NCBI RefSeq assembly: GCF_017309955.1
Contig: NZ_CP021247.1
Location: 186,001 to 250,000 of the forward strand
DNA: 64,000 nucleotides
Source of the DNA: Novosphingobium sp. KA1
GTDB lineage: Bacteria > Pseudomonadota > Alphaproteobacteria > Sphingomonadales > Sphingomonadaceae
Direction of reading: 5' to 3'
Shown here: positions 36,542 to 45,642 of the stretch, piece after piece
Numbering within the stretch: position 1 is the stretch's first letter
Layout of the letters: the number at the start of each line of letters is the position of its first letter
Position numbers and translations under genes: made by a program
Notes under the pieces: model-generated
Databases searched by the model: none
What the model saw: only the letters and a program-made list of their open reading frames with translations
What the model was told of the DNA's origin: nothing

Positions 36542-38236
36542 GGCGCGTTCGAGCAGCCGGTTCGCCTGCGCGCGTGCTTCCTCGGTCACTTCCGCGCCCG
36601 AGAGCATGCGGGCGATCTCTTCCTGCCGCTCGGCATCGCTGAGCGGGGTCACCGACGTACGCGTCACCGTGCCTTGCGAGGACTTGGCGATCATGAAATG
36701 CCGGTCACCGCGCGCCGCGACTTGCGGGCTGTGGGTGACCGCCAGCAGCTGCCCGCCCTGCCCTTCGCCATCCCGTCCGGCCCCGCCGCCGTTCGCCAGG
36801 CGTGCCAGACGCTCGCCGATGGCATCGGCCACCGCGCCGCCGACACCGCGGTCGATCTCGTCGAAGATCACCGTGGCGGCGCCGCCTTCTTCGGCCAGCG
36901 CCACCTTGAGCGCGAGGATGAAGCGCGAAAGCTCGCCGCCCGAGGCGATCTTGGCGAGCGGGGCGAAGTCCGCCCCGGGGTTGGTGCTGATGAGGAATTC
37001 CACCGCGTCCATGCCGTGCGCGCCCCAGCGGTCCTCGCCCAGCTTGACCACCGAAGTCTGGAACCGCGCGGCATCGAGCTTGAGCGGAGCAAGTTCGGCG
37101 GCGACCGCCTTGTCGAGCCGCTTCGCCGCCGCTCGGCGCACGTCGTGCAGCGCCTCGGCGTGCTTGCGGTAGCCCAGCGCCGCCTTCTGCGCCGCCGCCT
37201 CGAGCCCGGCCAGATGCTCCTCGCCGCCCTCGATGGCGTCGAGCGCCTCGCGCATCTCGCGCATCCTGGCGGGCAATTCGTCCACCGCGCAGAGCTGCTT
37301 GCGGGCCGCGGCGCGCAGATCGAACAGCCGGGTCTCGATCCGGTCGAGTTCGTTGGGATCGAACGCCAGTGCCTCCGCCGCGCGTTCGAGCTTGTCCTCC
37401 GCCTCGCTCGCCTCGATCACCGCGCGGTCGAGCGCGGCAAGCGCATCGCCCAGCAGCGGGTGCTCGCCGGCGATCCGGTCGAGCCGCCGGGCGCCGGTGC
37501 GCAGCTTCGCCAGCGCCGAATCGGACCCGCTCCACAAGTGCTGGAGCGCGGTGAGATCGTCGGTGAGCTTCTCGCCCTTCTGCATGTCCGCACGGGCATG
37601 GGCGAGTTCCTCTTCCTCGCCCTCCTGCGGGGCCAGCGCGGTGAGTTCGGCAAGGTGGGCCAGCAGCAGGTCCTGGTCCTCGGCCGCCTTGGCCACTTGC
37701 GCGCGGGCGGCATCGAGCGCGCCCTGGGCGCTGCGCCAGGTCTTCCACGCCGTTTCCACGACCGCCGCGTCACCGCCGGCGAACCGGTCCAGCAGCGCGC
37801 GGTGGCCCCTGGGGTTCACGAGGCCGCGATCGTCGTGCTGGCCGTGGATCTCGACCAGCGCGGGGGCGATCTCGCGCAGCAGGGCAACGCTGACCGGCTG
37901 GTCGTTGAGGAAGGCGCGGCTGCCGCCGTCGGCCTTGAGCTGGCGCTTGAGGATCAGCGGTTCGCCCGGCTCGATCTCGAGGTCCGCCTCGTCGAGCAGG
38001 CCGCGCACCGCGGCAGGCAGCGCCGCGAACTCGAAACTGGCGGTGACGCTGGCGCGGTCCTCCCCGGCGCGGACGAGGCCGCTGTCGGCGCGGTTGCCGA
38101 TGACAAGCCCCAGCGCGTCGAGCAGGATCGACTTGCCCGCCCCCGTTTCACCGGTGAGAACGCCGAGACCGCGCCCGAAATCAAGGTCGAGCGCTTCGAT
38201 CAGCACGATGTTGCGAATGGCGAGCCGGGTCAGCAT
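36539..38236 (-). CDS. recN: DNA repair protein RecN
   Basis: RecN is an SMC-like ATPase that tethers DNA ends in double-strand break repair. The 565-residue product has an N-terminal Walker A GETGAGKS, a long coiled-coil middle, the ABC signature IASGGELSRF and Walker B ATVIFDEID. The ATG at 38236 gives the standard MLTRLAIRNIVLIE start. A perfect SOS box abuts the start codon. Confidence 0.97.
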   Translation of the reverse strand: MLTRLAIRNIVLIEALDLDFGRGLGVLTGETGAGKSILLDALGLVIGNRADSGLVRAGEDRASVTASFEFAALPAAVRGLLDEADLEIEPGEPLILKRQLKADGGSRAFLNDQPVSVALLREIAPALVEIHGQHDDRGLVNPRGHRALLDRFAGGDAAVVETAWKTWRSAQGALDAARAQVAKAAEDQDLLLAHLAELTALAPQEGEEEELAHARADMQKGEKLTDDLTALQHLWSGSDSALAKLRTGARRLDRIAGEHPLLGDALAALDRAVIEASEAEDKLERAAEALAFDPNELDRIETRLFDLRAAARKQLCAVDELPARMREMREALDAIEGGEEHLAGLEAAAQKAALGYRKHAEALHDVRRAAAKRLDKAVAAELAPLKLDAARFQTSVVKLGEDRWGAHGMDAVEFLISTNPGADFAPLAKIASGGELSRFILALKVALAEEGGAATVIFDEIDRGVGGAVADAIGERLARLANGGGAGRDGEGQGGQLLAVTHSPQVAARGDRHFMIAKSSQGTVTRTSVTPLSDAERQEEIARMLSGAEVTEEARAQANRLLERA

Positions 38237-38251
38237 GTTCGCGTTGCGTTC
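38237..38251 (-). promoter_or_regulatory. LexA (SOS) box of recN
   Basis: Perfect GTTC-N7-GTTC directly next to the recN ATG. In this position LexA would block initiation of transcription or translation-start access. It matches the boxes of uvrA and recA. Confidence 0.83.
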
Positions 38252-38300
38252 TAGCGAAAAGATTTTCGCCCGTCACGCCCCTATCGCACATCCGCACACG

Positions 38301-38335
38301 AAAACACCGGCCACTCCCAGGAGCGACCGGTGTCC
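38301..38335 (-). terminator. Rho-independent terminator after bamD
   Basis: On the minus strand ACACCGG pairs with CCGGTGT across a 16-base loop, followed by TTTCG. It separates bamD from recN, so recN uses its own SOS promoter. Confidence 0.7.
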
Positions 38336-38358
38336 AACGGGTTCGCGGGAATCCCGCC

Positions 38359-39156
38359 TCAGGCGGCGAGGTTCCCCGGCGCGTGGCGGCGCATCAGGCG
38401 ATAGGCGCGCTGGTACCACTTCGACTGCGGGTAGTTGTTTTCCAGCACCGCCGCGGCCTTCTGCGCCTCGTCCGGGATGCCGAGGGCGAGGTAACCCTCG
38501 ACCAGACGGAACAGCGCCTCGGGCGTGTGGCTGGTGGTCTGGAAATTGTCGACGACATTGCGGAAGCGCAGCGTTGCCGCCAGCCACTTGCCGCTGTCCT
38601 CGTAGGAGCGGCCGATGGTCATTTCCTTGCCGGCAAGGTGATCGTTCACCAGGTCGATCTTGAGCTTGGCGTCCGAGGCATAAGGCGAATTCGGATAGCG
38701 GCGCATCACGTCGGTCAGCGCCTGCTTGGCCTGTTCGGTGGTCTTCTGGTCGCGCGTCACGTCGCTGATCTGCTCGTAGTACGAGATCGCCACGAGGTAG
38801 TAGGCGTAAGGCGCGTCCTTGTTGCCCGGGTGGATCGAGAGGAAGCGCTGCGCCGACTGGATCGCCTTGTTGTAATCGCGCGAGGCGTAATAGCTGAAGG
38901 CGCTCATCAGCTGGGCGCGGCGGGCCCAGGGCGAATAGGGATGCTGACGCTCGACTTCGTCGAACAGCGCGGCGGCGGCGCGGGTCTGGCCCTTGTTCAG
39001 GCGGTCCTGCGCGGCGGCGTAGAGCGTGTCGACGTCGCGCGCGACATAGGCAGTGTCCTTGTTCTTGCCCCCCCGCCCGGCACAGCCGGCAGTGAGAACG
39101 AGAGCCCCGGTAGCGGCGGCAAGGAGAGCGATCTTGAAGCGCGAGCGTTCGAACAT
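38359..39156 (-). CDS. bamD: Outer membrane protein assembly factor BamD
   Basis: BamD is the essential lipoprotein of the BAM complex, which inserts beta-barrels in the outer membrane. The 265-residue product has a lipobox LTAGC with Cys25 and TPR repeats: YAAAQDRLNKGQTRAAAALFDEVERQHPYSPWARRAQLM, then SAQRFLSIHPGNKDAPYAYYL and others. The phrase HPYSPWA is highly conserved. It lies upstream of recN, the usual order in Sphingomonadales. Confidence 0.95.
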   Translation of the reverse strand: MFERSRFKIALLAAATGALVLTAGCAGRGGKNKDTAYVARDVDTLYAAAQDRLNKGQTRAAAALFDEVERQHPYSPWARRAQLMSAFSYYASRDYNKAIQSAQRFLSIHPGNKDAPYAYYLVAISYYEQISDVTRDQKTTEQAKQALTDVMRRYPNSPYASDAKLKIDLVNDHLAGKEMTIGRSYEDSGKWLAATLRFRNVVDNFQTTSHTPEALFRLVEGYLALGIPDEAQKAAAVLENNYPQSKWYQRAYRLMRRHAPGNLAA

Positions 39157-39354
39157 GGGGCCGGTCTATAGACAGCGCTTTGCTGAACGCCAAGTGAAGT
39201 TACGCGCCTTTACACTTTGGCGTGAGCGACCGCCTGGAAATTCGCGACCAGCGGATTTCGCGGACCGAGCGGGCGGGGGAGCGGGCCGGCGGCCGGAAAT
39301 ATATCCGGCCAACCGCATTGTCTGCGCCTGCGGCCCTGCCATAGTGAATGGACA

Positions 39355-41136
39355 ATGGCCGGTACCAACGCACTTTCCTCCCCCGTCATGTCCGACGCGC
39401 TCGTCATCCTGGGCGCGGCGGGCATCGTCATCCCCGTGTTCAACCGCTACCGCATCACCCCGGTGATCGGGTTCATCCTTGTCGGCCTGCTGGTCGGGCC
39501 GTTCGGGCTCGGCCGGCTGGTGTTCGATCATCCCTGGCTGTCCTGGGTGACGATCACCGATCCCGACGGGCTGGAGATCTTTGCCGAGTTCGGCATCATC
39601 CTGCTGCTGTTCTCGATCGGCCTCGAACTCTCGTTCGCAAGGCTCTGGGCGATGCGGCGATTCGTGTTCGGGCTGGGCTCGCTGGAACTGCTGCTGATCT
39701 GCGGTTCGCTGACTTTCGTCTTCGCCACGCTGGGCCAGAGCCTGACCGGCGCGATGGCGCTGGGCCTGGCGCTGGCGCTGTCCTCCACCGCGCTGGTGCT
39801 CAAGATCACCAATACGGGCACCCCGGTCGGCCGCGCGGCGCTGTCGATGCTGCTGTTCGAGGACATCGCCCTTGTCCCCATCGTCTTCCTGCTCGGCGCG
39901 CTGGCGCCCCATGCCAAGGGCGCGGGCATGGACGGCCTCATCCACACCCTGGTCTGGGGCACCGGGGTCGTCGCAGTGTTGCTGGTGGCGGGACGTTTCC
40001 TGCTGCCGCCGCTGTTCGCGCAGGCGGCGCGCACCAAGAGCCCGGAACTGTTCCTCAGCGCCAGCCTGCTGGTGGTCATCCTCGCCTCGCTGGCGACGGC
40101 GGCGACCGGCCTCTCGCCCATCGTCGGCGCGCTGGTCGCCGGGCTGCTGATCGCCGAGACCGAGTACCACACCGAGGTCGAGGAGATGACCGAGCCGTTC
40201 AAGGGCCTCGCCCTCGGCGTGTTCCTCATCACCGTGGGCATGCGGATCGACTTGTGGGTGGTGTGGGAGAACCTCGGCTCGATCCTGATCGCGACGGCGG
40301 GGGTGATCGTGCTGAAGGCGATCGTCACCAGCCTGCTGCTGCGCCTGATGGGCGCGCGGCGCGGCACGGCGGCGGAGACCGGCATCCTGATGTCGAGCCC
40401 TTCGGAAACCACGCTGATCGTGCTGAGCGCGGCAGGTGCGGCGCAGCTGATCCAGCCCGGCACCGCGATGTTCTGGCAGATCGTCACCGCGCTCGGCCTC
40501 ACCGTCACCCCGGCGCTCGCCAAGATCGGCAAGATCATGGCGCGGCGCGTGGAAGGCGTGGAGGCCCCCCATCAGCCGGTCGAGGCGCCCGACAAGCCGC
40601 CGACGCTGATCGTCGGCTTCGGCCGCGTCGGCCATCTCGTCGCCGACATGCTGACCCGCCATGGCCGCCCTTATCTGGCGGTGGACAGCAATACCGACAT
40701 CATCACCGAGGGCCGCCGCCGGGGCTATACCGTTGCCTTTGCCGATGCCGCGCGCGGCGATGCCATGCTCCGCCTCGGCGTCGCCAGCGCGGCGGCGGTG
40801 ATCGTGACGATGGACGAGCCGGTCTCCGCCCAGCGCATCGTCCGCAAGCTGCGCGCCGATTTCCCGCACCTGCCGATCATCGCCCGCGCCCGCGATACCG
40901 ACCATGCCGGCGTGCTCTACCGCGCCGGCGCCACCCATGCGGTGCCCGAGACGCTGGAAAGCTCGCTGCAACTGTCCGAGGCCGCCCTCGTCGAGATCGG
41001 CGTGGCGATGGGCCCGGTGATCGCCTCGATCCACGAAATGCGCGACGAATTCCGCGAGCAGATCATGGAACAGGGCGGCCTTTCGCAGAAACCGGCGCTG
41101 CGGTCGGGGCAACTGCGCGAGGCGGAGAAGGCCTGA
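39355..41136 (+). CDS. CPA2-type K+/H+ antiporter with TrkA-N domain (KefB/YbaL-like)
   Basis: This 593-residue protein combines a 12-13 helix monovalent cation/proton antiporter domain (residues 10-390) with a cytoplasmic NAD-binding TrkA-N domain from about 420 (LIVGFGRVGHLVADML). The antiporter part has the CPA2 patterns FGIILLLFSIGLEL and LALSSTALVLK, and LFEDIALVPIVFLL with an acidic residue in the transport helix. It probably mediates glutathione- or NAD-controlled K+ efflux. No KefF/KefG partner is adjacent. The ATG at 39355 is the first of the frame; a second one, MSDALV, lies 11 codons later. Confidence 0.9.
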   Translation: MAGTNALSSPVMSDALVILGAAGIVIPVFNRYRITPVIGFILVGLLVGPFGLGRLVFDHPWLSWVTITDPDGLEIFAEFGIILLLFSIGLELSFARLWAMRRFVFGLGSLELLLICGSLTFVFATLGQSLTGAMALGLALALSSTALVLKITNTGTPVGRAALSMLLFEDIALVPIVFLLGALAPHAKGAGMDGLIHTLVWGTGVVAVLLVAGRFLLPPLFAQAARTKSPELFLSASLLVVILASLATAATGLSPIVGALVAGLLIAETEYHTEVEEMTEPFKGLALGVFLITVGMRIDLWVVWENLGSILIATAGVIVLKAIVTSLLLRLMGARRGTAAETGILMSSPSETTLIVLSAAGAAQLIQPGTAMFWQIVTALGLTVTPALAKIGKIMARRVEGVEAPHQPVEAPDKPPTLIVGFGRVGHLVADMLTRHGRPYLAVDSNTDIITEGRRRGYTVAFADAARGDAMLRLGVASAAAVIVTMDEPVSAQRIVRKLRADFPHLPIIARARDTDHAGVLYRAGATHAVPETLESSLQLSEAALVEIGVAMGPVIASIHEMRDEFREQIMEQGGLSQKPALRSGQLREAEKA

Positions 41137-41138
41137 AA

Positions 41139-41222
41139 GTCCGTTTGAAAATTCGCGAAACGCGAATTTAGCGGCTCCGGCCCTCTCCCCAAAATGCCCA
41201 TTTGGGCATTTTTCAAACGGAC
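41139..41222 (-). repeat. Palindromic repeat element, family A, copy 2
   Basis: This compact nested palindrome has outer arms GTCCGTTTGAAAA (41139-41151) and TTTTCAAACGGAC (41210-41222). Inside are two hairpins: ATTCGCG-AAA-CGCGAAT and AAAATGCCCA-TT-TGGGCATTTT. Read on the minus strand its modules follow the same order as the element at 22931-23059. Confidence 0.8.
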
Positions 41223-41244
41223 GCTGAACTTTCAGGAGAAACCG

Positions 41245-42276
41245 ATGCCAGCGACGAGGACCGCAGCCGCACACAAGCCCTTGCAGAACCTTGCGCAGAA
41301 TCTTGCATGGCTGGCGTTTCCGCTCCTCGCCATAGCGCTGGCGAAACTGGCCGGGCACAGCGAAATTGCCTGGCGCCACCCCCGCATCGCCGCGCTGCTG
41401 TTCGTGTGGATCGCCGCCGATACGCTGGTGCTCTCGCTGATGGCGCGCAGCACGGATCATCACCCCTCGCGGCAAGCCGTGCTGGCGCGGCTGGCGGCAG
41501 CGGCGCTGGTGGTCCTGCTCGGCGCGCCGCCTGCGGTGCGCATGGGGCTTGGCGCGATGCCCGCGATCTGGGTGGCGCTGATCCTGACGGTCCTGCTCCA
41601 CACCGGCTGGTCGCTGCTGCGCGCGGGGCAAGCATGGCGCGGCGGCGCTCCCGGCGAGCGCTGGCACCGCGCGGCAATGCAGATCGTGCCCGAGCCGCTA
41701 TGGCGCCTGGCCATGGCCGAAGTGACCGTGCTGCGCCTGGCCCTGACCGGCTGGCGCGCAAAACCGGACGTACCTGCGGCCGCCCTGCCCTTTGCCTACC
41801 ACCGCCATCTCGCGCCGATGATGGCCGTGCTGCTGGCCTTGCAGGCGATCGAGATCGGCGTGATGGACGTGGTGCTGCGGCTGTGGAGCCCGCGCGTGGC
41901 CAACCTGCTGCTGGAACTGGGCATCGTTGCGCTGCTCTATTTCGTCGGCCTGATCCGCTCGCTGCGCCTGCGCCCGATCCTGCTGACCGCGGACGGCCTG
42001 ACGGTCCGCAGCGGCGTGCTGGCCGAGCAGCGCATCGCCTTTGCCGAGATCGCGCAGCTCGCGCCCGAAGTCACCGCCGCCGAAGTGAACGCGGCGACCA
42101 CGCGCAACATGGCGCTGCTGGCCTGGCCCAACGTGATCGTCCGCCTCGCCCGCCCCGTCGCGCGAAAACCCCTGCTGCGGGAACGCCCGCCGATCCGCGC
42201 GCTCGCCTTCCGGGTCGACGATCCCGCCGCCTTCCATGCCGCGCTTGCCAAGCGCCTTTCCCAAGAAACCCGTTAA
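41245..42276 (+). CDS. Hypothetical integral membrane protein
   Basis: I do not recognise the family. The 343-residue product has about five or six hydrophobic helices (near residues 20-40, 48-66, 82-100, 110-130, 195-215 and 225-245). A soluble C-terminal domain of about 90 residues follows, with a PH-like pattern (LTADGLTVRSGVLAEQRIAFAEI). The ATG at 41245 has a good CAGGAGAA upstream. It lies directly after the family-A palindrome and before a small gene on the same strand. Confidence 0.75.
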   Translation: MPATRTAAAHKPLQNLAQNLAWLAFPLLAIALAKLAGHSEIAWRHPRIAALLFVWIAADTLVLSLMARSTDHHPSRQAVLARLAAAALVVLLGAPPAVRMGLGAMPAIWVALILTVLLHTGWSLLRAGQAWRGGAPGERWHRAAMQIVPEPLWRLAMAEVTVLRLALTGWRAKPDVPAAALPFAYHRHLAPMMAVLLALQAIEIGVMDVVLRLWSPRVANLLLELGIVALLYFVGLIRSLRLRPILLTADGLTVRSGVLAEQRIAFAEIAQLAPEVTAAEVNAATTRNMALLAWPNVIVRLARPVARKPLLRERPPIRALAFRVDDPAAFHAALAKRLSQETR

Positions 42277-42323
42277 CAAGCCCGGCCAATTGGTCCAGAG
42301 GCGCTCCTTTTTCGGAACATACG

Positions 42324-42572
42324 ATGAGCGAAGACGAAAACCCCGCCGAAACTCCGGCAGAAGCCCCCGTCGAACCCGGCACGCTGGGGCGCACCCAGAA
42401 ACGGCTGCTGCGCCGTATCTTCAACGGACGCACCACGCCGGTTGTGGTCGATGACCAGCCGTTCCTCACCTACAAGGAAGCGCTGCGCTACCTCGAAACG
42501 CTGCCTCAGGAGGCCACGGACGCGGCCTATGCGGTGATGAAGCCCTATGCCGACCGCAAGGCGGGGGACTGA
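42324..42572 (+). CDS. 82-residue hypothetical protein
   Basis: This small soluble protein has an acidic, Pro/Glu-rich N-terminus (ENPAETPAEAPVEPGT) and a folded C-terminal part, RTQKRLLRRIFNGRTTPVVVDDQPFLTYKEALRYLETL. There is no signal peptide. It follows the membrane-protein gene by 47 bases and is probably co-transcribed. I do not recognise a family. Confidence 0.65.
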   Translation: MSEDENPAETPAEAPVEPGTLGRTQKRLLRRIFNGRTTPVVVDDQPFLTYKEALRYLETLPQEATDAAYAVMKPYADRKAGD

Positions 42573-42596
42573 TCGGCCGGGACCGGGCACGTTGCC

Positions 42597-42636
42597 GTCA
42601 TCCCGCCCATGCCGAGCTTGTCGAAACATGGGGAGG
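42597..42636. repeat. Short dispersed repeat (GTCATCCCG...GAGCTTGTCGAA)
   Basis: This is a remnant of a small repeat common in sphingomonad genomes, combining GTCATCCCG and GAGCTTGTCGAA motifs. Only one copy is seen in this window. It lies in the gap before the secreted protein at 42739. Confidence 0.4.
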
Positions 42637-42738
42637 CGCTGCGCCACGCCCGCCGGGGGCTTTGACCGGCCCAGCCTGAGCGGGTGGCGATGTCGATTTT
42701 GGATGCGAAACGGACATGAGGTCGGGTACGTTGCCAAG

Positions 42739-43131
42739 ATGCTATCCCTAGTCCGCTTTTCATCCGCCGCGCCGCTGGCGGCGTTTCTTCTGGCCGCAGG
42801 AACTGCCAATGCCCATGCGGAGTGTTACGACGTAAAGATTGTAGGAAGTATCGTCAGTCAACACAGGGGCGAAGTCCGTGAACGCAAGGGCTTCATAAAT
42901 TTTACGTTTCCCTACGCCCTTGAAATCGAGGTCAAAAAGGTCCTTGAAGGAACGGTAAAATCTTCTCGGTTGGCTGTCAGGTCCATTCAACACATGGCGG
43001 AGCCGTCTGAGCCACGCACCTGGAGGCTTCGACGTAATTCTGCAGGTTCTTATAATCGGGTTGAGGACGCGGAGCGCCGATGTTCGTTGCAGGCTCCTCC
43101 AGCCAAGCCTCTCCCGTCTGGATACCGTTAA
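42739..43131 (+). CDS. Secreted hypothetical protein
   Basis: This 130-residue product has a clear signal peptide (LAAFLLAAGTANAHAE) and a mature part starting CYDVKIVGSIVSQ. It has lower GC and fewer Ala/Arg residues than neighbouring genes. I do not recognise a family. The frame opens further upstream, but the ATG at 42739 directly precedes the signal. It is convergent with the glycosylase gene. Confidence 0.6.
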   Translation: MLSLVRFSSAAPLAAFLLAAGTANAHAECYDVKIVGSIVSQHRGEVRERKGFINFTFPYALEIEVKKVLEGTVKSSRLAVRSIQHMAEPSEPRTWRLRRNSAGSYNRVEDAERRCSLQAPPAKPLPSGYR

Positions 43132-43175
43132 CCGCAATGGTGGCGCAAAAAGCCGCCCCAAACACCACATTCGCC

Positions 43176-43685
43176 CTAAGCCAAATACCCCTCGATCTGC
43201 CGCCACGCCGCCAGCTTGGCCGCTTTCGACATACTGGCATGGGCCCCGCTGGATGACGGCAGGTCGAGCAGCGCCCAGCGGCTTTCGCTACCGGATAGCT
43301 GCCGCCGCCCGTCCCTGGCCGCCTTGCCGCCGTTGAAGCCGATCAGGCGCAGAGACGGCAGCGTTGCAGCAAAAGCGGCCAGATCGCGGTGCGTCGCCTC
43401 GCGAATGGCGGTGTCGAGACTGCCCTGCCGCCGCGCGCTTTCGATCACGTCCCACAGGCCGACATGACGGCGCAGCAGCAGGGCGAGCCGCTCGGCATAA
43501 GGCGTGGCGGCGAGGTCTTTTTCGCCCAGCACCTCGCCCAGCAGCCACCAGAAGGCATTGCCGCGATTGGCGTAATATTCACCCGCTGCCAGCGATTTCT
43601 CGCCGGGCAGGCTGCCCAGCAGCAGCACGCGGGTGTCCGCGTCGGTTACCGGCGCGAAGGCGGTCTTGAGCGGGGTATCGGCCAT
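43176..43685 (-). CDS. DNA-deoxyinosine glycosylase (UDG superfamily family 6)
   Basis: This 169-residue glycosylase removes hypoxanthine from DNA. The family-6 UDG motif is visible at the N-terminus: LLLGSLPGEKSLAAGEYYANRGNAFW at about 21-46, and the second motif as LPSSSGAHASMS near 145. FNGGKAA lies near 117. These agree with hypoxanthine-DNA glycosylases rather than with Ung or Mug. No operon partner is apparent; the next gene upstream on this strand lies beyond 45562. Confidence 0.87.
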   Translation of the reverse strand: MADTPLKTAFAPVTDADTRVLLLGSLPGEKSLAAGEYYANRGNAFWWLLGEVLGEKDLAATPYAERLALLLRRHVGLWDVIESARRQGSLDTAIREATHRDLAAFAATLPSLRLIGFNGGKAARDGRRQLSGSESRWALLDLPSSSGAHASMSKAAKLAAWRQIEGYLA

Positions 43686-43732
43686 GGCCCTTCAACACAA
43701 AGGGCGGGTCGGGCCCCGCCCTCTCCTTTCCG

Positions 43733-45562
43733 TCACGCCGCCTTCTTCGCCGCGATCCAGCGGTCGACCGAGGCCGAGAGCACGTCGAGCGGCACCGGCC
43801 CCTGCGACAGCACCAGATCGTGGAAGGCGCGCAAGTCGAACTTGTCGCCCAGCGCCTTTTCCGCCTTGCCGCGCAGTTCGCGGATGCGGATCTCGCCGAT
43901 CTTGTAGCCCAGCGCCTGACCCGGCCAGGAGATGTAACGGTTCACCTCGGCGTCGATATTGGCGTCGGTCAGCGCGGTGTTGGCCTTCATGAAGGCGACC
44001 GCGCGGGCCTTGTCCCAGCCCTTGGCGTGGATGCCGGTGTCCACGACCAGACGGCAGGCGCGCCACAACTCGTAGGACAGGCGGCCCATCATCTTCTCGT
44101 TGGTATCGTAGAGGCCCATCTCCTCGCCGAGATACTCGGAATAGAGGCCCCAGCCCTCGACAAAGGCGGTGAAACCGGCCGCGTACTTGCGGACCGGCGG
44201 CAGGTCCTGCTCCTGCTGGAGCGCGATCTGGTTGTGGTGCCCCGGCACCGCCTCATGCGCGGTGAGCGCGGGCAGTTCCCAGAGCGGGCGCTGGTCCAGC
44301 TTCGAGGTGTTGACATAGTAATTGCCCGCGATCCCCGCCTCGGGCGAGCCGGGGAAATAATAGGCGGTGGTCGTGCCCTCGGCGGTTTCGGCGGGGATCG
44401 GCTTGATGCCGTAAGGCAGGCGCGGCAGCTTGCCGAAATAGCGCGGCATCATGCCGTCGATGCGCTTGGCCTGCAGCGCGGCGACCGCCAGCAGGTCCTC
44501 GGGAGACTTGGCGAAGTACTGCGGGTCGGTCTGGATCTTGCGAATGAAATCGGCGCGGTTGGCATAGCCCGCCTTGGCCGCCACCGCGTCCATGCGCGCG
44601 GTGATGCGCTTCACTTCGTCGAGGCCGATCTGGTGGATCTGGTCGGGCGTGAGGTCGGTGGTGGTGTGGATGCGGGCCTGCAGCGCGTACCATTCCTTGC
44701 CCTGCGGAAGCGTGGAGGCGCTGTCGTTCTTGCGGCAGGCGGGCTGGTATTTCGCCTCGAACCACTTGCGCAGCCCCCGGTATTCGGGCGTCAGGGTGTC
44801 GCGGATGATGGTGACCGCACGGGCCTGCATCGCGCTCCACTCCGCCTCGCTGATCGAGGCCGGACGGGTGCGGGTGAAGGGCGCGTAGAAGCGGGTGTCC
44901 TCGGGCCTGCCCTCCACCGGGCCGGAGAGCGTCTGCGCGGTATTGCCCAGCACCGCGCACGGCAGCACATAGCCCTCCGCAATGGCGCGGTTGCTGATCT
45001 CCAGCGCCTGCCCGTTGTACCTGGGGAACTGGGCAAGACGGTCGAGATAGGACTGGTAGTCCGCCTTGTCGTTGAGCGGCAGCGAGTTCGCCAGATCGGC
45101 AAAACCCTGCGCCCAGTTCGAGTAGGTGGTGAACAGCATCATCCGCTCGCCGAAGCGGTTGCCGTCGATGTCGTCCTTGAGCATGCGCATCAGCACGCCC
45201 TTGTTGGTGCGGCCGCCTTCCGACAGCTGCGCATCGGGAATGGCGGCGAGCTGGTCGTAGAAGCGCTGCTCCTGCGCCGCGTTGCGGTCGGCGGCGGCAA
45301 GGCTCATGTCGGGCATCTTGCCGTCGGCGCCGTGGTCGCCCAGCGTCGAGGCAAGGAAGGGATTGATCGTCAGCGTCCACGTCCAGTGCGCGTCCAGCAC
45401 CGCCTGAAGCTGCGTTTCCGCCGCGGAGGGCGCTGCGGCGACGGGCGCCTGGGCTTGTGCAGGCGCGGCCAGTGCGCTCGTGGCCAGACCGCTCGTGCAA
45501 AGCAGCAGCGCCAGCGCCAGCGAGCCGCGCACACGGCGCGCGGTAGACATGCGATCGATCAT
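43733..45562 (-). CDS. DUF885 family secreted protein, peptidase-like (copy 1)
   Basis: This 609-residue exported protein of the DUF885 family has a signal peptide (LATSALAAPAQAQA) and the gluzincin-like motif HEAVPGHH near residue 437, then EGWGLYSEYLGEEMG about 40 residues later. These match a zinc site with a downstream Glu. DUF885 proteins are generally taken as metallopeptidases of unknown substrate. A start at MSTARR, four codons in, is equally possible. A second DUF885 gene lies at 50054. Confidence 0.88.
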   Translation of the reverse strand: MIDRMSTARRVRGSLALALLLCTSGLATSALAAPAQAQAPVAAAPSAAETQLQAVLDAHWTWTLTINPFLASTLGDHGADGKMPDMSLAAADRNAAQEQRFYDQLAAIPDAQLSEGGRTNKGVLMRMLKDDIDGNRFGERMMLFTTYSNWAQGFADLANSLPLNDKADYQSYLDRLAQFPRYNGQALEISNRAIAEGYVLPCAVLGNTAQTLSGPVEGRPEDTRFYAPFTRTRPASISEAEWSAMQARAVTIIRDTLTPEYRGLRKWFEAKYQPACRKNDSASTLPQGKEWYALQARIHTTTDLTPDQIHQIGLDEVKRITARMDAVAAKAGYANRADFIRKIQTDPQYFAKSPEDLLAVAALQAKRIDGMMPRYFGKLPRLPYGIKPIPAETAEGTTTAYYFPGSPEAGIAGNYYVNTSKLDQRPLWELPALTAHEAVPGHHNQIALQQEQDLPPVRKYAAGFTAFVEGWGLYSEYLGEEMGLYDTNEKMMGRLSYELWRACRLVVDTGIHAKGWDKARAVAFMKANTALTDANIDAEVNRYISWPGQALGYKIGEIRIRELRGKAEKALGDKFDLRAFHDLVLSQGPVPLDVLSASVDRWIAAKKAA

Positions 45563-45642
45563 GGTAGTCCCCCGGGGATCTCAAAAGATGGCGCGGAACC
45601 TGCAATCTCGCCAAAGGCTTGGCAAGGGCGGCGCCCGGCTTT

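Noticed and set aside
39166..41667. 833-residue minus-strand frame opposite the antiporter gene
   Set aside because: It is rich in His, Arg and Gln as expected for a shadow of a hydrophobic protein, and it crosses the palindromic repeat.
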